64,000 bases of DNA from Hymenobacter tibetensis (GTDB lineage Bacteria > Bacteroidota > Bacteroidia > Cytophagales > Hymenobacteraceae). Below, in pieces: positions 54,248-63,350 of the stretch. A program made the position numbers and the translations under genes. The notes under the pieces are model-generated. The model made no database searches. It had not been told where the DNA came from and was given only the letters and a program-made list of their open reading frames with translations. Location of the stretch: positions 3,624,001-3,688,000 of the forward strand of contig NZ_CP094669.1 in the NCBI RefSeq assembly GCF_022827545.1, given 5' to 3'. How positions within the stretch are numbered: the stretch's first letter is position 1; every line of letters begins with the position of its first letter.

Positions 54248-54994
54248 ATGAAAATCGGAATCATTGGCACCGGCCCCGTCGGCGGCTCCCTGGCCAAAAA
54301 CCTGGCTGCCCTCGGCCACCAAGTGAAAGTAACCAACACCCACCAGCCCGCCGAATTAGCCCAAAAAGCCCGGGAATTGGGGGCTAGCCCCGCCACCCTG
54401 CACGACGTGGTGCAGGACGTGAACCTTGTTTTTATCGCCGTGCCTTTCAAGGTACTGGACGAGTTTCCGAAAGACCTGTTCCGGTCGTTGCCCCCCGAGG
54501 TAATCGTGGTGGACACCGGCAACTACTACCCCTTCCGCGACGAGAAAATCGAGGCGCTGGAGCAGGGCACGCCGGAAAGCGTGCTGGCGGCCAAGCACCT
54601 AGGGCGCCCCCTCCTGAAAGCCTTCAACAACCTGCTGGCCGAGACGATTGCCAGCGGCGGCACCGCCCCCGGCACGCCCGGCCGCATTGCCCTTTCCATT
54701 GCGGGCGACGACGCGCGCGCCAAACAAATCCTATCCGACCTCTGCAACGACCTCGGCTTCGACGTGGTGGACGGGGGTAGCCTGGCCGACTCGTGGCGGC
54801 AGCAGCCGGGCACGCCGGCCTACTGCACCGAGCTCACGGCCCCCGAGCTGACCCAGGCCCTGGCCAACGCCGTGCCCGGCAAAGCCCCGCAGATACGCGA
54901 CCAGATTATCTCGGAGCTGCTGCAACGCGAAGCTTGGCCTACCCGCGAAGAAGTAGTGGCCGGCAACCGCGCCCGGCAGCTAGGCAAGGCGTAG
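54248..54994 (+). CDS. F420-dependent NADP reductase-like protein (NAD(P)-binding), copy 1
   Basis: 248 residues from the ATG at 54248. Rossmann start MKIGIIGTGPVGGSLAKNLA, NADP-binding loop KVTNTHQP, then NLVFIAVPF and VVDTGNYYPFRD; the C-terminal half contains LADSWRQQPGTPAYCTEL. F420 is not expected in Bacteroidota, so the cofactor partner is probably a flavin or another acceptor. Copy 2 at 55636 shares about 45 identical residues near the C-terminus. Ohr lies between them. Confidence 0.85.
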   Translation: MKIGIIGTGPVGGSLAKNLAALGHQVKVTNTHQPAELAQKARELGASPATLHDVVQDVNLVFIAVPFKVLDEFPKDLFRSLPPEVIVVDTGNYYPFRDEKIEALEQGTPESVLAAKHLGRPLLKAFNNLLAETIASGGTAPGTPGRIALSIAGDDARAKQILSDLCNDLGFDVVDGGSLADSWRQQPGTPAYCTELTAPELTQALANAVPGKAPQIRDQIISELLQREAWPTREEVVAGNRARQLGKA

Positions 54995-55048
54995 CCGGAC
55001 CACGCTTTTCCCTAGGTTCTTTTTTAAACAAAATTTCAAGCTACTATC

Positions 55049-55495
55049 ATGGCAACTACCATCATGCACTCGGCGCAAGCCAAATCTATCGGCGGCCGCG
55101 ACGGTCGTATTGAATCAACCGACCACGTGCTCAACCTGGAGCTGACCATGCCCCGCAGCCTGGGCGGCCGGGCCCGCGAAGGCGCCACCAACCCCGAGCA
55201 GCTCTTTGCTGCCGGCTACGCCGCCTGCTTCGGCAATGCCGTCATTCACATTGCCCGCCAAGCCAAGGTGAACGTGGGCGACATCTCCGTGGACGCCCAG
55301 GTAGAACTGTTCATGAATGAAGAAAACCTGCCCACCCTCGGCGTAGCCCTGCACGCCAACCTGCCCGGCGTAGACCAGGCCCAGGCCGAAGAAATTGTGG
55401 ATAAGGCCCACCATACCTGCCCCTACTCGCGGGCCACGCGCGGCAATATCGACGTGAAGCTCACCGTCACCACCGACGCCGCAGTAGCCGCCTAG
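55049..55495 (+). CDS. ohr: Organic hydroperoxide resistance protein (Ohr/OsmC family)
   Basis: 148 residues. Thiol peroxidase with both catalytic cysteines: Cys 60 (FAAGYAACFGNAVIHIAR) and Cys 124 (HHTCPYSRATRGN), plus the conserved Arg and Glu of the active site. It reduces organic hydroperoxides in the cytoplasm. It lies 54 bp after F420-like copy 1. The ArsR regulator upstream could be its sensor; a MarR-type OhrR is not seen. Confidence 0.94.
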   Translation: MATTIMHSAQAKSIGGRDGRIESTDHVLNLELTMPRSLGGRAREGATNPEQLFAAGYAACFGNAVIHIARQAKVNVGDISVDAQVELFMNEENLPTLGVALHANLPGVDQAQAEEIVDKAHHTCPYSRATRGNIDVKLTVTTDAAVAA

Positions 55496-55635
55496 GCCGC
55501 CCCGTTTGGCAGCGCGAACCTAGCGCCCGGCTCCAGAGCGATTCTAGACCGAGCGCCAGGTTCTCCATGCAGCTCGGCCCGCCTGTTGGGCTAACTGATG
55601 TAACCCCCTTCTTTTCACGATTACGCATTCTCTTT

Positions 55636-56373
55636 ATGAAGATTGGCATTATCGGCACCGGTTCCATCGGGGCTACCCTCGCGCAAAAGCTGGCCGCGGC
55701 CGGCCACCAGGTGAAAGTCACCAACACCCGCCAGCCCGACGAGCTGGCCAAAAAAGCCCGGGAGCTAGGCGTAGCCCCGGCCACCCTGCCGGAAGTAGTG
55801 CAGGACGTGGACGTGGTATTCGTCAGCATCCCCCTGCATGCCATTCCGAAGCTGCCCGCTGGCCTGCTGCGCGACCTGCCCCCGGCGGTAGTGGTAGCGG
55901 ATACCAGCAACTACTACCCGCAAAGGGACGAGAAAATCGACGCTTTAGAAAACGGGCAAGTCGAAAGCGTGTGGGTGGCCGAGCAGCTGGGTCGCCCCAT
56001 CGTCAAAGCCTACAACAACATCCTGTCCCAGACGCTGGTGGCGGGTGGCACCGCGCCCGGCACACCCGGCCGCATCGCCATTTCGGTAGCCGGCGATGAC
56101 GAGCGGGCCAAGCAGGTGGTGGCCGCCCTCATCAACGACACCGGCTTTGACGTGGTAGACGCGGGCTCCTTGGCCGACTCGTGGCGGCAGCAGCCCGGCA
56201 CTCCGGCCTACTGCACCGAACTCACGGCCCCCGAGCTGACCCAGGCCTTAGCCAATGCCGTGCCCGGCAAAGCCCCGCAGATACGCGACCAGATTATAGC
56301 CCAGCTCACGCAGCGAGGCACGCCCCCCACGCGCGAAGACCTCCTGGCCCTGAATCGCTCGCTGGGCATGTAG
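55636..56373 (+). CDS. F420-dependent NADP reductase-like protein, copy 2
   Basis: 245 residues from the ATG at 55636; the open frame continues 23 codons upstream into the intergenic region. Same architecture as copy 1: MKIGIIGTGSIGATLAQKLA, DVVFVSIPLHA, VVADTSNYYPQRD, LADSWRQQPGTPAYCTEL. The N-terminal half has diverged but the block from GSLADSW to IRDQII is identical to copy 1 and its DNA differs only in a few positions, which suggests gene conversion or strong constraint. Confidence 0.85.
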   Translation: MKIGIIGTGSIGATLAQKLAAAGHQVKVTNTRQPDELAKKARELGVAPATLPEVVQDVDVVFVSIPLHAIPKLPAGLLRDLPPAVVVADTSNYYPQRDEKIDALENGQVESVWVAEQLGRPIVKAYNNILSQTLVAGGTAPGTPGRIAISVAGDDERAKQVVAALINDTGFDVVDAGSLADSWRQQPGTPAYCTELTAPELTQALANAVPGKAPQIRDQIIAQLTQRGTPPTREDLLALNRSLGM

Positions 56374-56458
56374 GGCCCTGCGCCGGCCGCCCCGACCCTA
56401 GTGCCTTCGTAGCCGCTCCCGGCCCCACCAACCTATTACAAATTCAGCGCAACCTCCC

Positions 56459-57364
56459 ATGGAAAACAAGCAAAATCCGACCGTCCTGGTCCTAGGCGCC
56501 AGCGGCACCATCGGCCGTCAAGTCATCAAAGACCTGGAAGGTCAAGCGGTCAACGTGCGCAGCACCTCGCGCAAGCAGGAGGTAGTAGACCAGCTTACCC
56601 GCGAAGGCAAAGACTGTAAATACTTGGACCTGGATGACCCCAGAACCTTTGCGCTGGCGCTAGCTGGGGTGGACCGGGTATTTCTGCTAACCGGCTACAC
56701 GGTGGCCATGCTCACGCAGAGCAAAACCCTGGTGGATGCGGCCAAAAAGGAGGGCGTCCAGCATATCGTGCATGTGGGCGTGTTTGCGGAGTGGGACACG
56801 ACCGATGCCCACTTTGCCTGGCATCAGCTGATTGAAAAATACATCGAGACCAGCGGCATCGCCTGGACCCACCTTCACCCGAACATGTTTATGGAGGTGT
56901 TCACGGGGCTCTACATCCCCAAGAATCTAACCTACACCAGCTACTGGGACGATAGAAGAGTCGGCTACATTGCTTCCAGTGATATCGCGGCAGTGGCCGC
57001 CAAAGCCCTCGTGGATGGTCCAGTGCGGCACGGTGGTCAGCACTACTGGTTAAGTGTGGAAAGCTTCAACGGACAGGAAATTGCGGCGCTGTTGAGCGAG
57101 GTCACTGGCCTAGAAATCAAGCACGAGAACAAAGGGCTTGAAGGGTTTAAAGAGCTGATTGCAACGCTGCTGGCGAATGGGGCGGAGAGCTGGTACGCGA
57201 AGGCCAATATTGACTTTGTGACGCAGATGCTCGACGGCCGGATGTCCTATATGTCGATGGTGCAAAACGATATTCCCTACGTGCTGGGCCGGCCCGCCAA
57301 GACCCTGCGGGAATTTTTGGAGGAGCACAAGTCTGCGATTGTGGAGTCAGCCAAGTCGATATAA
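56459..57364 (+). CDS. NmrA-like NAD(P)-binding oxidoreductase
   Basis: 301 residues. Glycine-rich VLVLGASGTIGRQVIKDLEG (about 9-28), then RVFLLTGYTV, HIVHVGVFAEW (no YxxxK SDR catalytic motif, so atypical SDR), WTHLHPNMFMEVFTGLYIPK and a C-terminal helical domain. NmrA-like proteins either sense NADP or act as quinone or alkene reductases. It begins 85 bp after F420-like copy 2, in the same direction. Confidence 0.87.
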   Translation: MENKQNPTVLVLGASGTIGRQVIKDLEGQAVNVRSTSRKQEVVDQLTREGKDCKYLDLDDPRTFALALAGVDRVFLLTGYTVAMLTQSKTLVDAAKKEGVQHIVHVGVFAEWDTTDAHFAWHQLIEKYIETSGIAWTHLHPNMFMEVFTGLYIPKNLTYTSYWDDRRVGYIASSDIAAVAAKALVDGPVRHGGQHYWLSVESFNGQEIAALLSEVTGLEIKHENKGLEGFKELIATLLANGAESWYAKANIDFVTQMLDGRMSYMSMVQNDIPYVLGRPAKTLREFLEEHKSAIVESAKSI

Positions 57365-57455
57365 AGGACATGCGGCGCTGGATAGCATCGGCTAGGGCCA
57401 AGGCCTCGGAGAAAGTTCTGCCGGGAAAAAAAACACGCATGCACACTCCAACGTG

Positions 57456-58580
57456 ATGAACAACAGAAAAACGCTAAAGCTGGCCGCGGTCATTGACGGG
57501 CCGGGGTGGAATTTCTCCTCCTGGCGCCACCCCGCCATGCCCGCCGACGCCGGCGAAAACATCGATTTCTTCATTCAACAGGCGCAACTGGCAGAGCAGG
57601 CCAAATTTGAAACCCTGTTTTTGTACGACGTAAGCCACGTCGGCCCTGGCAACATTCCCTACTACCTAAGCATGTTCGAGGGGGGGACGCTCATGGCGGC
57701 CCTGGCCATGAAAACGGAGCGCATCGGCCTCTCGCTGACCGCTTCGACCTCCTACACCGACCCGTATAACCTGGCCCGGCAGGTCTTGTCGCTAGACAAA
57801 CTCAGCAAGGGCCGGGCCTCGCTGAATGCCATTACGTCCAACCCCGGCGGCATGGTGAACTTCAGCCGGGGCCACCTCGGCAAAGTTGACCAGTACCCCA
57901 TACACCGGGAGTTTCTGGAAATTCTGCTGGGCTTGTGGGACACGTACGAAGACGACGCCTTTCCCCGCGATAAGGAAAGCGGCGTGTTTCTGAATCCGCG
58001 CAAGATGCACCCTATCAACTACCGGGGCCAGTATTTCTCGGTGGATGGGCCACTGAACCTGAGCCGCTCGGTACAGGGCCGGCCCGTCCTGTACATGGCC
58101 GGTAGCTCCCCCACCTTCGTGGACCTGGCCACGTCCTACACCGACGGCGTCTTCATGGCGGGCAGCACCTTCGAGGAAACCGTATCGCTTGCCAATGCGC
58201 TGACTGCGAAGCTCCTTGAAAAAGGCCGGCTGCCGGAACACTTTGTGCGGGCGGTGTCGCACAACCCCATCGTGGGCCGCACCGATGACGAGGCCTACCA
58301 GAAGTACCAGGAAATCCTCGCGCTGGGTCGGTACTCGCACACCCCCGTCCCCTTGTTTATGGGCTCGGCCGAGCGAGTTGCTACGGAAATACAGCGCTGG
58401 TATGAGGCCGGGGCAATCGATATGTTCATGGTTCGCCAAGACCATCCCTATGGGCTACATGATTTTATCGAGCTGGTGGTGCCCATTCTGCAGGAACGCG
58501 GCCTCTTTCACACGGAGTACGAGGCCGAAACCCTGCGGGGCAATCTGGGCTTACCAAAACCAGCCTTCCGAACCATTTAA
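57456..58580 (+). CDS. LLM-class flavin-dependent monooxygenase (NtaA/DszA-like)
   Basis: 374 residues from the ATG at 57456. Luciferase-like TIM barrel: SSWRHPAMPADAGENIDFF, ETLFLYDV, EGGTLMAALAMKTERIGLSL, NAITSNPGGMVNFSRGHLGK, GRPVLYMAGSSPTFVDLATS and HPYGLHDFIELVVPILQERG. It resembles the nitrilotriacetate/dibenzothiophene monooxygenase branch, which uses reduced flavin supplied by a reductase; the F420-like proteins upstream are possible suppliers, but this is inference. Slightly shorter than typical (about 440). Confidence 0.88.
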   Translation: MNNRKTLKLAAVIDGPGWNFSSWRHPAMPADAGENIDFFIQQAQLAEQAKFETLFLYDVSHVGPGNIPYYLSMFEGGTLMAALAMKTERIGLSLTASTSYTDPYNLARQVLSLDKLSKGRASLNAITSNPGGMVNFSRGHLGKVDQYPIHREFLEILLGLWDTYEDDAFPRDKESGVFLNPRKMHPINYRGQYFSVDGPLNLSRSVQGRPVLYMAGSSPTFVDLATSYTDGVFMAGSTFEETVSLANALTAKLLEKGRLPEHFVRAVSHNPIVGRTDDEAYQKYQEILALGRYSHTPVPLFMGSAERVATEIQRWYEAGAIDMFMVRQDHPYGLHDFIELVVPILQERGLFHTEYEAETLRGNLGLPKPAFRTI

Positions 58581-58654
58581 CCTGTTCCTCCTTCCGTTGC
58601 GCTTTTTCCAGCACCCGGTCTGCTACTACCAGCAGCCACTTATCTAAAGAAGTT

Positions 58655-59701
58655 ATGCCTACTCCTGTGAACGAGTTTAACCGTCTGGAAAAGCAATCGG
58701 TCGCTTATTCCATTTTAGACCTAGCTATCGTCTCGCAAGGCGAGACGGTGAAGCAAACCCTCAACAATTCATTGGCGCTGGCGCAGGCCGCCGAAGCCGC
58801 CCACTACACCCGCTACTGGCTGGCCGAACACCATAACTCCGATAACATCGGCAGCAACGCGCCGCCCCTGCTCATCGGGTACGTGGCGGAAAATACAACG
58901 ACCATCCGGGTGGGCTCCGGCGGCATCATGCTCCCCAATCATTCGCCCCTGCTGGTGGCCGAGCAGTTTGGCACCTTGGCGCAGCTCTACCCCGGCCGCA
59001 TCGATTTGGGGGTGGGCCGGGCGGTGGGTACCGACTCGCCGACCGCCAAAGCCATCCGGTCGGATTTCATGCAGGCAGCTCAAGCCTTCCCGCAGGAAAT
59101 CAGCAAAATTCAGCAGTACTTTTCGCCGGCCAACAAACAGGCCGCCGTGCGGGCCCCCATAGCCGAGGGCATGGAAGTGCCCCTCTATATCTTAGGTTCC
59201 AGCACCGATAGTGCGCACCTAGCAGCCAAGCTGGGCCTGCCTTACGCGTTTGCCAGTCACTTTGCTTCCACGCACTTGCACCAGGCGCTAGAGATTTATC
59301 GCGACGAGTTTCAGCCCTCGACCGTCCTGCAGCAGCCTTATACTATCGTCGCCATTAACGCCTACGTGGCCGATACCGACGAAGAAGCCCAACGGCAGTT
59401 CACCAGCGTCATCCGCATGTTTGTGGGCATGTTGACGGGGAAAGCGAAAGAGCCCTTGCTGCCGCCGACGGACATGACCGAAGAACTGCAAGACCTGTGG
59501 CAGCACCCTTCCGTCTACCAGATGCTCAAGTACTCCTTTGTCGGCAGCAAGCAAACCGTCAAGCAGCAGCTACAAGCCTTTCTGGTTGAAACGCAGGCCG
59601 ATGAGCTCATCACCGCGTCCAGCATGTACGCCCTAGAGGATCGGCTCACTTCCACCCAATTGTTTGGGGAAATTATGAGAGAAGTCAATGAAGCAGGGTG
59701 A
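58655..59701 (+). CDS. LLM-class flavin-dependent oxidoreductase (luciferase-like)
   Basis: 348 residues of another LLM branch (MsnO8-like group): AYSILDLAIVSQGETVKQTL, YTRYWLAEHHNSDNIGSNAP, TTIRVGSGGIMLPNHSPLLV, RIDLGVGRAVGTDSPTAKAI and ILGSSTDSAHLAAKLGLPYA. FMN-dependent oxidation is expected. It starts 74 bp after the NtaA-like gene and is the last gene of the redox cluster; the following genes are on the other strand. Confidence 0.9.
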   Translation: MPTPVNEFNRLEKQSVAYSILDLAIVSQGETVKQTLNNSLALAQAAEAAHYTRYWLAEHHNSDNIGSNAPPLLIGYVAENTTTIRVGSGGIMLPNHSPLLVAEQFGTLAQLYPGRIDLGVGRAVGTDSPTAKAIRSDFMQAAQAFPQEISKIQQYFSPANKQAAVRAPIAEGMEVPLYILGSSTDSAHLAAKLGLPYAFASHFASTHLHQALEIYRDEFQPSTVLQQPYTIVAINAYVADTDEEAQRQFTSVIRMFVGMLTGKAKEPLLPPTDMTEELQDLWQHPSVYQMLKYSFVGSKQTVKQQLQAFLVETQADELITASSMYALEDRLTSTQLFGEIMREVNEAG

Positions 59702-59832
59702 AGTATGAATTGAAATTATAGCAATACAGCAAGTGACTTCCTTGAATAGGAGAACACAATAATCGTGACCTAAATAAAGCAATCGCCTTTTTACATGTTG
59801 TAATTCACCGTTCAACAAACGTTACGGGCTTT

Positions 59833-60141
59833 TTATAGTAGAAATAGTCTGTCGTAATCACGGCAGATGGCCACCACGGCATGCCGGTCTATTTCTGCGG
59901 CTGCCCCCACCTTCATGTCTTGTGTGAGAACAGCCGATATGGGCCGCCCCTGCCGGTACATAAAGACGTAGCCCTCTGCTCTTAAATCCAGGAATGTGGC
60001 CTCTGCTTGTAGCGCACTGCTTAGGTTGAGAAACCAATTCTTGATGCTAAGCGAGTGTTGAAACAGCCAGCTCATTGCAGAAGTGGCGGCGTCAAAGCTG
60101 AAAAAGGAGTATTTACTTGATTCAAGTTGCTTGGATTTCAA
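59833..60141 (-). CDS. Hypothetical protein
   Basis: Up to 102 residues (TTG at 60141; an internal ATG at 60075 would give 80). I recognise no family. It has a hydrophobic/aromatic stretch (AMSWLFQHSLSIKNWFLNLS) and a C-terminal strand pattern (EGYVFMYRQGRPISAVLTQD ... HAVVAICRDYDRLFLL). It follows the 60166 gene by about 24 bp, so the two may be an operon. The region is less GC-rich than its neighbours. Confidence 0.45.
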   Translation of the reverse strand: MKSKQLESSKYSFFSFDAATSAMSWLFQHSLSIKNWFLNLSSALQAEATFLDLRAEGYVFMYRQGRPISAVLTQDMKVGAAAEIDRHAVVAICRDYDRLFLL

Positions 60142-60165
60142 AATAGATATAACTAAAGCGCCCCC

Positions 60166-60405
60166 TCATGTCTGTAGGGAAGTAGTCTTGGTATTCACTT
60201 TATTAAGCAAGAATCTAGTTTTGCCTATATCTGAGTATGCCTCATAGGTACCATGAATTGAGCCCTGCAGATACCACAGTAACGCGTCATCACGCGGGAA
60301 GGTGAGCGTAAGACATGTACCGAATGGCTCCGGTAGCTGCCGGATGGATCCTGCTTGCAAGAGGTGCGTTAGTAGACGCTGCTCCTCTGCTTGCTGGATA
60401 AGCAT
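60166..60405 (-). CDS. Hypothetical protein
   Basis: 79 residues from the ATG at 60403-60405; a GTG at 60429 is the alternative. It contains LIQQAEEQRLLTHLLQAG and LTFPRDDALLWYLQGSIHG. No domain recognised. Upstream of, and likely co-transcribed with, the 59833 gene. AT-rich surroundings suggest acquired DNA. Confidence 0.45.
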   Translation of the reverse strand: MLIQQAEEQRLLTHLLQAGSIRQLPEPFGTCLTLTFPRDDALLWYLQGSIHGTYEAYSDIGKTRFLLNKVNTKTTSLQT

Positions 60406-60652
60406 CACATATCTAAAATTAAGTCCCACAAAGTGGAGGAGCCAAAGAATAGAGGCTGTTGTTAAAGTACAACGTTAATAGTAGAGTTAGAATGAATATT
60501 GTGTCTATTCCTTTTCCAAGGTTGGCCCGAGAAAAAATCTTGTGTTGAGAGATAAAAGGAATATATCCTAGATGATCGTATGAGAAGATACGAATTATAC
60601 AAAAACATGTACCTGCCCAACTTAGTAAGTAGCCTACTCTTGGTGCGGTAAG

Positions 60653-61213
60653 CTAATGCAGTTTTGGCGGAGGCGGTGGAGGGGCCAACCGAAGGAAAGG
60701 ATAGGCGGAGGAAGAGTAAGGGACTTGTCGATCAATGTGGGTTACTTTCTGGCCGCGCACCTCAAGGCGCCAACACCGAAACGCGGGAGACCATATCTTG
60801 CCCCTATTCGCTGCTTCGGTTTCACGGATAAGATGCTGGTACGTGGTATCACCCCCGGTGGCCACGGCTTCTAAGCCGGTAAAGACAAAGATGATTTTCT
60901 GCTCCACCTGCCAGGTGGTTAGTGGTAAGATCTTGATATCACCATTCGAGTTATACACGTCCAGCAAGTAAATCGATAGATCACCCGCCAGCATCCCTTG
61001 CCGAAGGAAGGCCACGTGAACTTTAGGCGCCTGGTTGAGCGTGTCAGCGGCCAGAAACTGCTGCAACACCGGGTACACCTCCTTGGTGGGAGTGGAAAAG
61101 TGCAAAGCAGACTGTGTAGGCGCGTGTTTCGCCACACAAGACAGGAAGGCGAGCGTGCTCAATGCCAAAGCAAAAGAAGAAAGTCGGGACAAGTAGTTAC
61201 AAGTAACCCTCAT
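60653..61213 (-). CDS. Hypothetical secreted (probable lipoprotein) protein
   Basis: 186 residues from the ATG at 61211-61213. The N-terminus has a signal peptide with a Cys at its end (LALSTLAFLSCVAK), consistent with a lipoprotein. The rest has a beta-rich pattern (VHVAFLRQGMLAGDLSIYLL, IIFVFTGLEAVATGGDTTYQ, CWRLEVRGQKVTHIDRQ) and ends in a proline run (APPPPPPKLH). No family recognised. Confidence 0.5.
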   Translation of the reverse strand: MRVTCNYLSRLSSFALALSTLAFLSCVAKHAPTQSALHFSTPTKEVYPVLQQFLAADTLNQAPKVHVAFLRQGMLAGDLSIYLLDVYNSNGDIKILPLTTWQVEQKIIFVFTGLEAVATGGDTTYQHLIRETEAANRGKIWSPAFRCWRLEVRGQKVTHIDRQVPYSSSAYPFLRLAPPPPPPKLH

Positions 61214-61331
61214 TACGGTAATCAAGTGAATCGATTAAGCTAAGCTATATGAGAGCGACAAGGTGAATAAAGGCTTTGCTACGATTTAGAAAGCTCGTTA
61301 CGTAAAGCTTATATTCAATAGGATTTCGCCC

Positions 61332-61796
61332 TCAATCGATGGTTGCCTGAAAAGTAATCTTAGCGAGTTTCTCTTGCTGGAAAAAGAGGGTTGCCCGCGC
61401 CATCCCCTCGAGCTCGGTCACCTGTAGGGTATTGCGGCTTTTCGCAAGTCGAAGTTGACGCAAGACCTCCTTTTTGGCCATACCTAGTGTGAGGAGCGGG
61501 GCCAGTACTGGCTCGGCACGGCTAATGGTAAATGAGACGGTGAAGGTATTGTCCGGGCTGTGGAAACAGGCGAATTGATTAACGCCGTGCGAAAAACGCA
61601 CAAATCCACCCGAGCCGACTGGGGCACGCTCTTTCACCACCGGATAGTTGGCGGCGACGAGTCGTTGATAGGACACCTGCGCAAGCAAGGAGGCAATAAA
61701 GCGCTCATTCACTACCGCAGTAGGTTGCTGCTGTGCGGAAGGGAGGTAGGAGGTACTCGTCCAGCTGAGCGATAACCAAAGGCTCAGGGACAGCAT
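61332..61796 (-). CDS. Hypothetical secreted protein
   Basis: 154 residues from the ATG at 61794-61796 (a GTG lies 12 bp upstream). A signal peptide (MLSLSLWLSLSWTSTSYL) is followed by a small mixed domain with VRFSHGVNQFACFHSPDNTF, VSFTISRAEPVL and ELEGMARATLFFQQEKLAKI. No family assigned. Shares the strand and secretion signal with the gene at 60653. Confidence 0.5.
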   Translation of the reverse strand: MLSLSLWLSLSWTSTSYLPSAQQQPTAVVNERFIASLLAQVSYQRLVAANYPVVKERAPVGSGGFVRFSHGVNQFACFHSPDNTFTVSFTISRAEPVLAPLLTLGMAKKEVLRQLRLAKSRNTLQVTELEGMARATLFFQQEKLAKITFQATID

Positions 61797-61808
61797 AATG
61801 TACGTCAC

Positions 61809-62274
61809 GTTGGCTTAACTGAATAGGTAGATAAAAGGTAGCTATAGGTTTAGCTGCCAATCTAATTACTTTGTAGTGAAAGCTGCTTTACATGATAGGT
61901 GTATCGGACAACGAGAAGCATTACTATTTTCTTCCGGTCTTAGAAGTGGACTTATGTGAGTTGAGCATGTTGTAAACCCACCGGTGATACTAGCATCTGT
62001 TGCGTTCGGAAGCAAACAAAACAATAGAAGTATAGGAAGGCTAAAGAAATAGGGCTCTATAAACCGATCAATAACCTGAATTGACAGCGGTTGATCTGTA
62101 AAACCTGTTTCATAGTCATCGGTAACCCTTTGGCCTGGAATGCGGGGGTTCCCTTCTCCAAGTAGCGCGAGCAGGTTACACCCGTACCTCCGCTTCTTCT
62201 GCCAAGACTACTCTCTTCTAGCGCTGCTCCTTGGGACAGGGGCATTGGGCGCCCCTACGCCTATCTTTAGGGCC
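61809..62274. other. Intergenic region
   Basis: About 460 bp between divergent genes. It is AT-rich in its left half. The plus-strand frame from 62140 continues into the DUF2911 gene but its first 45 codons look non-coding. No regulatory element recognised. Confidence 0.3.
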
Positions 62275-63159
62275 ATGAAATACTTCCTCCCCACGCTGCT
62301 CATGGCTCCTTTACTAGGGTTGGCCGCTAGTAAGGTCCACGCCCAAACCAAGCTCGTGCTGCCGCAGGCGAGCCCCGCGGTCAAGATTCGCCAGGCGTTT
62401 TCCACCTCGTTTGTCGAGTTGAGCTACTGCCGCCCATCGCTAAAGGGACGCCAGGTCTTTGGCGGACTGGTTCCTTATGGTCAGGTATGGCGCACGGGGG
62501 CCAATACCGCTACCAAAATCCGCTTGGGCGAAGCGGTGCAAGTGGGCGGCCAGGCCGTGCCCGCCGGTACGTATTCGCTGTTCACCATCCCGGGCAAAAC
62601 GGACTGGACGATTATTCTCAACCGCGACACAGCGCAGTGGGGGGCGTATGAGTACAACCAACAGCTCGACGTCGTGCGCTTTACTACCCACGCGACCCCG
62701 CTGGCCGTGCCGCACGAAAGCTTGACGCTCACCCTGGAAAACATGCGGCCTACCGCGGCGGACCTCACCCTGAGCTGGGAGCGGACGCAGGTCAGTATTC
62801 CTTTGCTGGCCAATCCTGACCAGCTGATTCTGAACCAGATTCAGGAAGCGATGCAGGGCGAGAAGAAGCCCTACTTCACGGCAGCCCTCTACTACTACCA
62901 CTCCAACCAACCCAACCTTACGCCCGCCGTGGGCTGGCTCGATGCTTTCCTGAAAGCGCACCAGGCTAGTCCCAGCGACCAATACGAAGGCTATTACTGG
63001 AAGGCCAAGCTGCTGCAGAAGCAAGGCAAAAAGCAGGAAGCGGCGGCGGCGGCCCGTCAGTCGCTGCAGTGGATAAAAGCCGACAAAAACGAAGTAGCCA
63101 AAGCCGAGTATACGCTGCTCAATCAACAGCTATTGACCGAAGTGGGCGCCAAACAATAA
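62275..63159 (+). CDS. DUF2911-domain secreted protein with tetratricopeptide-like C-terminus
   Basis: 294 residues from the ATG at 62275. A signal peptide is followed by the DUF2911 domain (about 25-190: FVELSYCRPSLKGRQVFGGL, VPYGQVWRTGANTATKIRLG, VPAGTYSLFTIPGKTDWTII, NRDTAQWGAYEYN). The C-terminal part (about 195-290) is helical with repeated YYxxxxQ and KAKLLQKQGKKQEAAAAARQ patterns. Function unknown; the family is common in Bacteroidota and is predicted to be periplasmic. Confidence 0.9.
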   Translation: MKYFLPTLLMAPLLGLAASKVHAQTKLVLPQASPAVKIRQAFSTSFVELSYCRPSLKGRQVFGGLVPYGQVWRTGANTATKIRLGEAVQVGGQAVPAGTYSLFTIPGKTDWTIILNRDTAQWGAYEYNQQLDVVRFTTHATPLAVPHESLTLTLENMRPTAADLTLSWERTQVSIPLLANPDQLILNQIQEAMQGEKKPYFTAALYYYHSNQPNLTPAVGWLDAFLKAHQASPSDQYEGYYWKAKLLQKQGKKQEAAAAARQSLQWIKADKNEVAKAEYTLLNQQLLTEVGAKQ

Positions 63160-63176
63160 AGATGCATTACGACCGT

Positions 63177-63246
63177 ATAATGCTCTTCTCAAGAAACAGA
63201 GAAAAGCGCACGTAAAGACAGTGAGAAGAGCCTTATAGTCCGGAAG
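63177..63246. terminator. Inverted repeat after the DUF2911 gene
   Basis: Arms 63177-63191 and 63232-63246 pair over 15 positions with one mismatch (perfect over the inner 10), separated by 40 nt. It starts 18 bp beyond the DUF2911 stop codon. Terminator or structured 3' end. Confidence 0.4.
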
Positions 63247-63350
63247 TTAGATAGCTACTTGACATAAAACGACTTATACGACATTGTAGAACTATAGCAA
63301 CTAGGTATGCACCATCCCCTTCTATTCGATATTCCCCTTATTCTCTCTTA

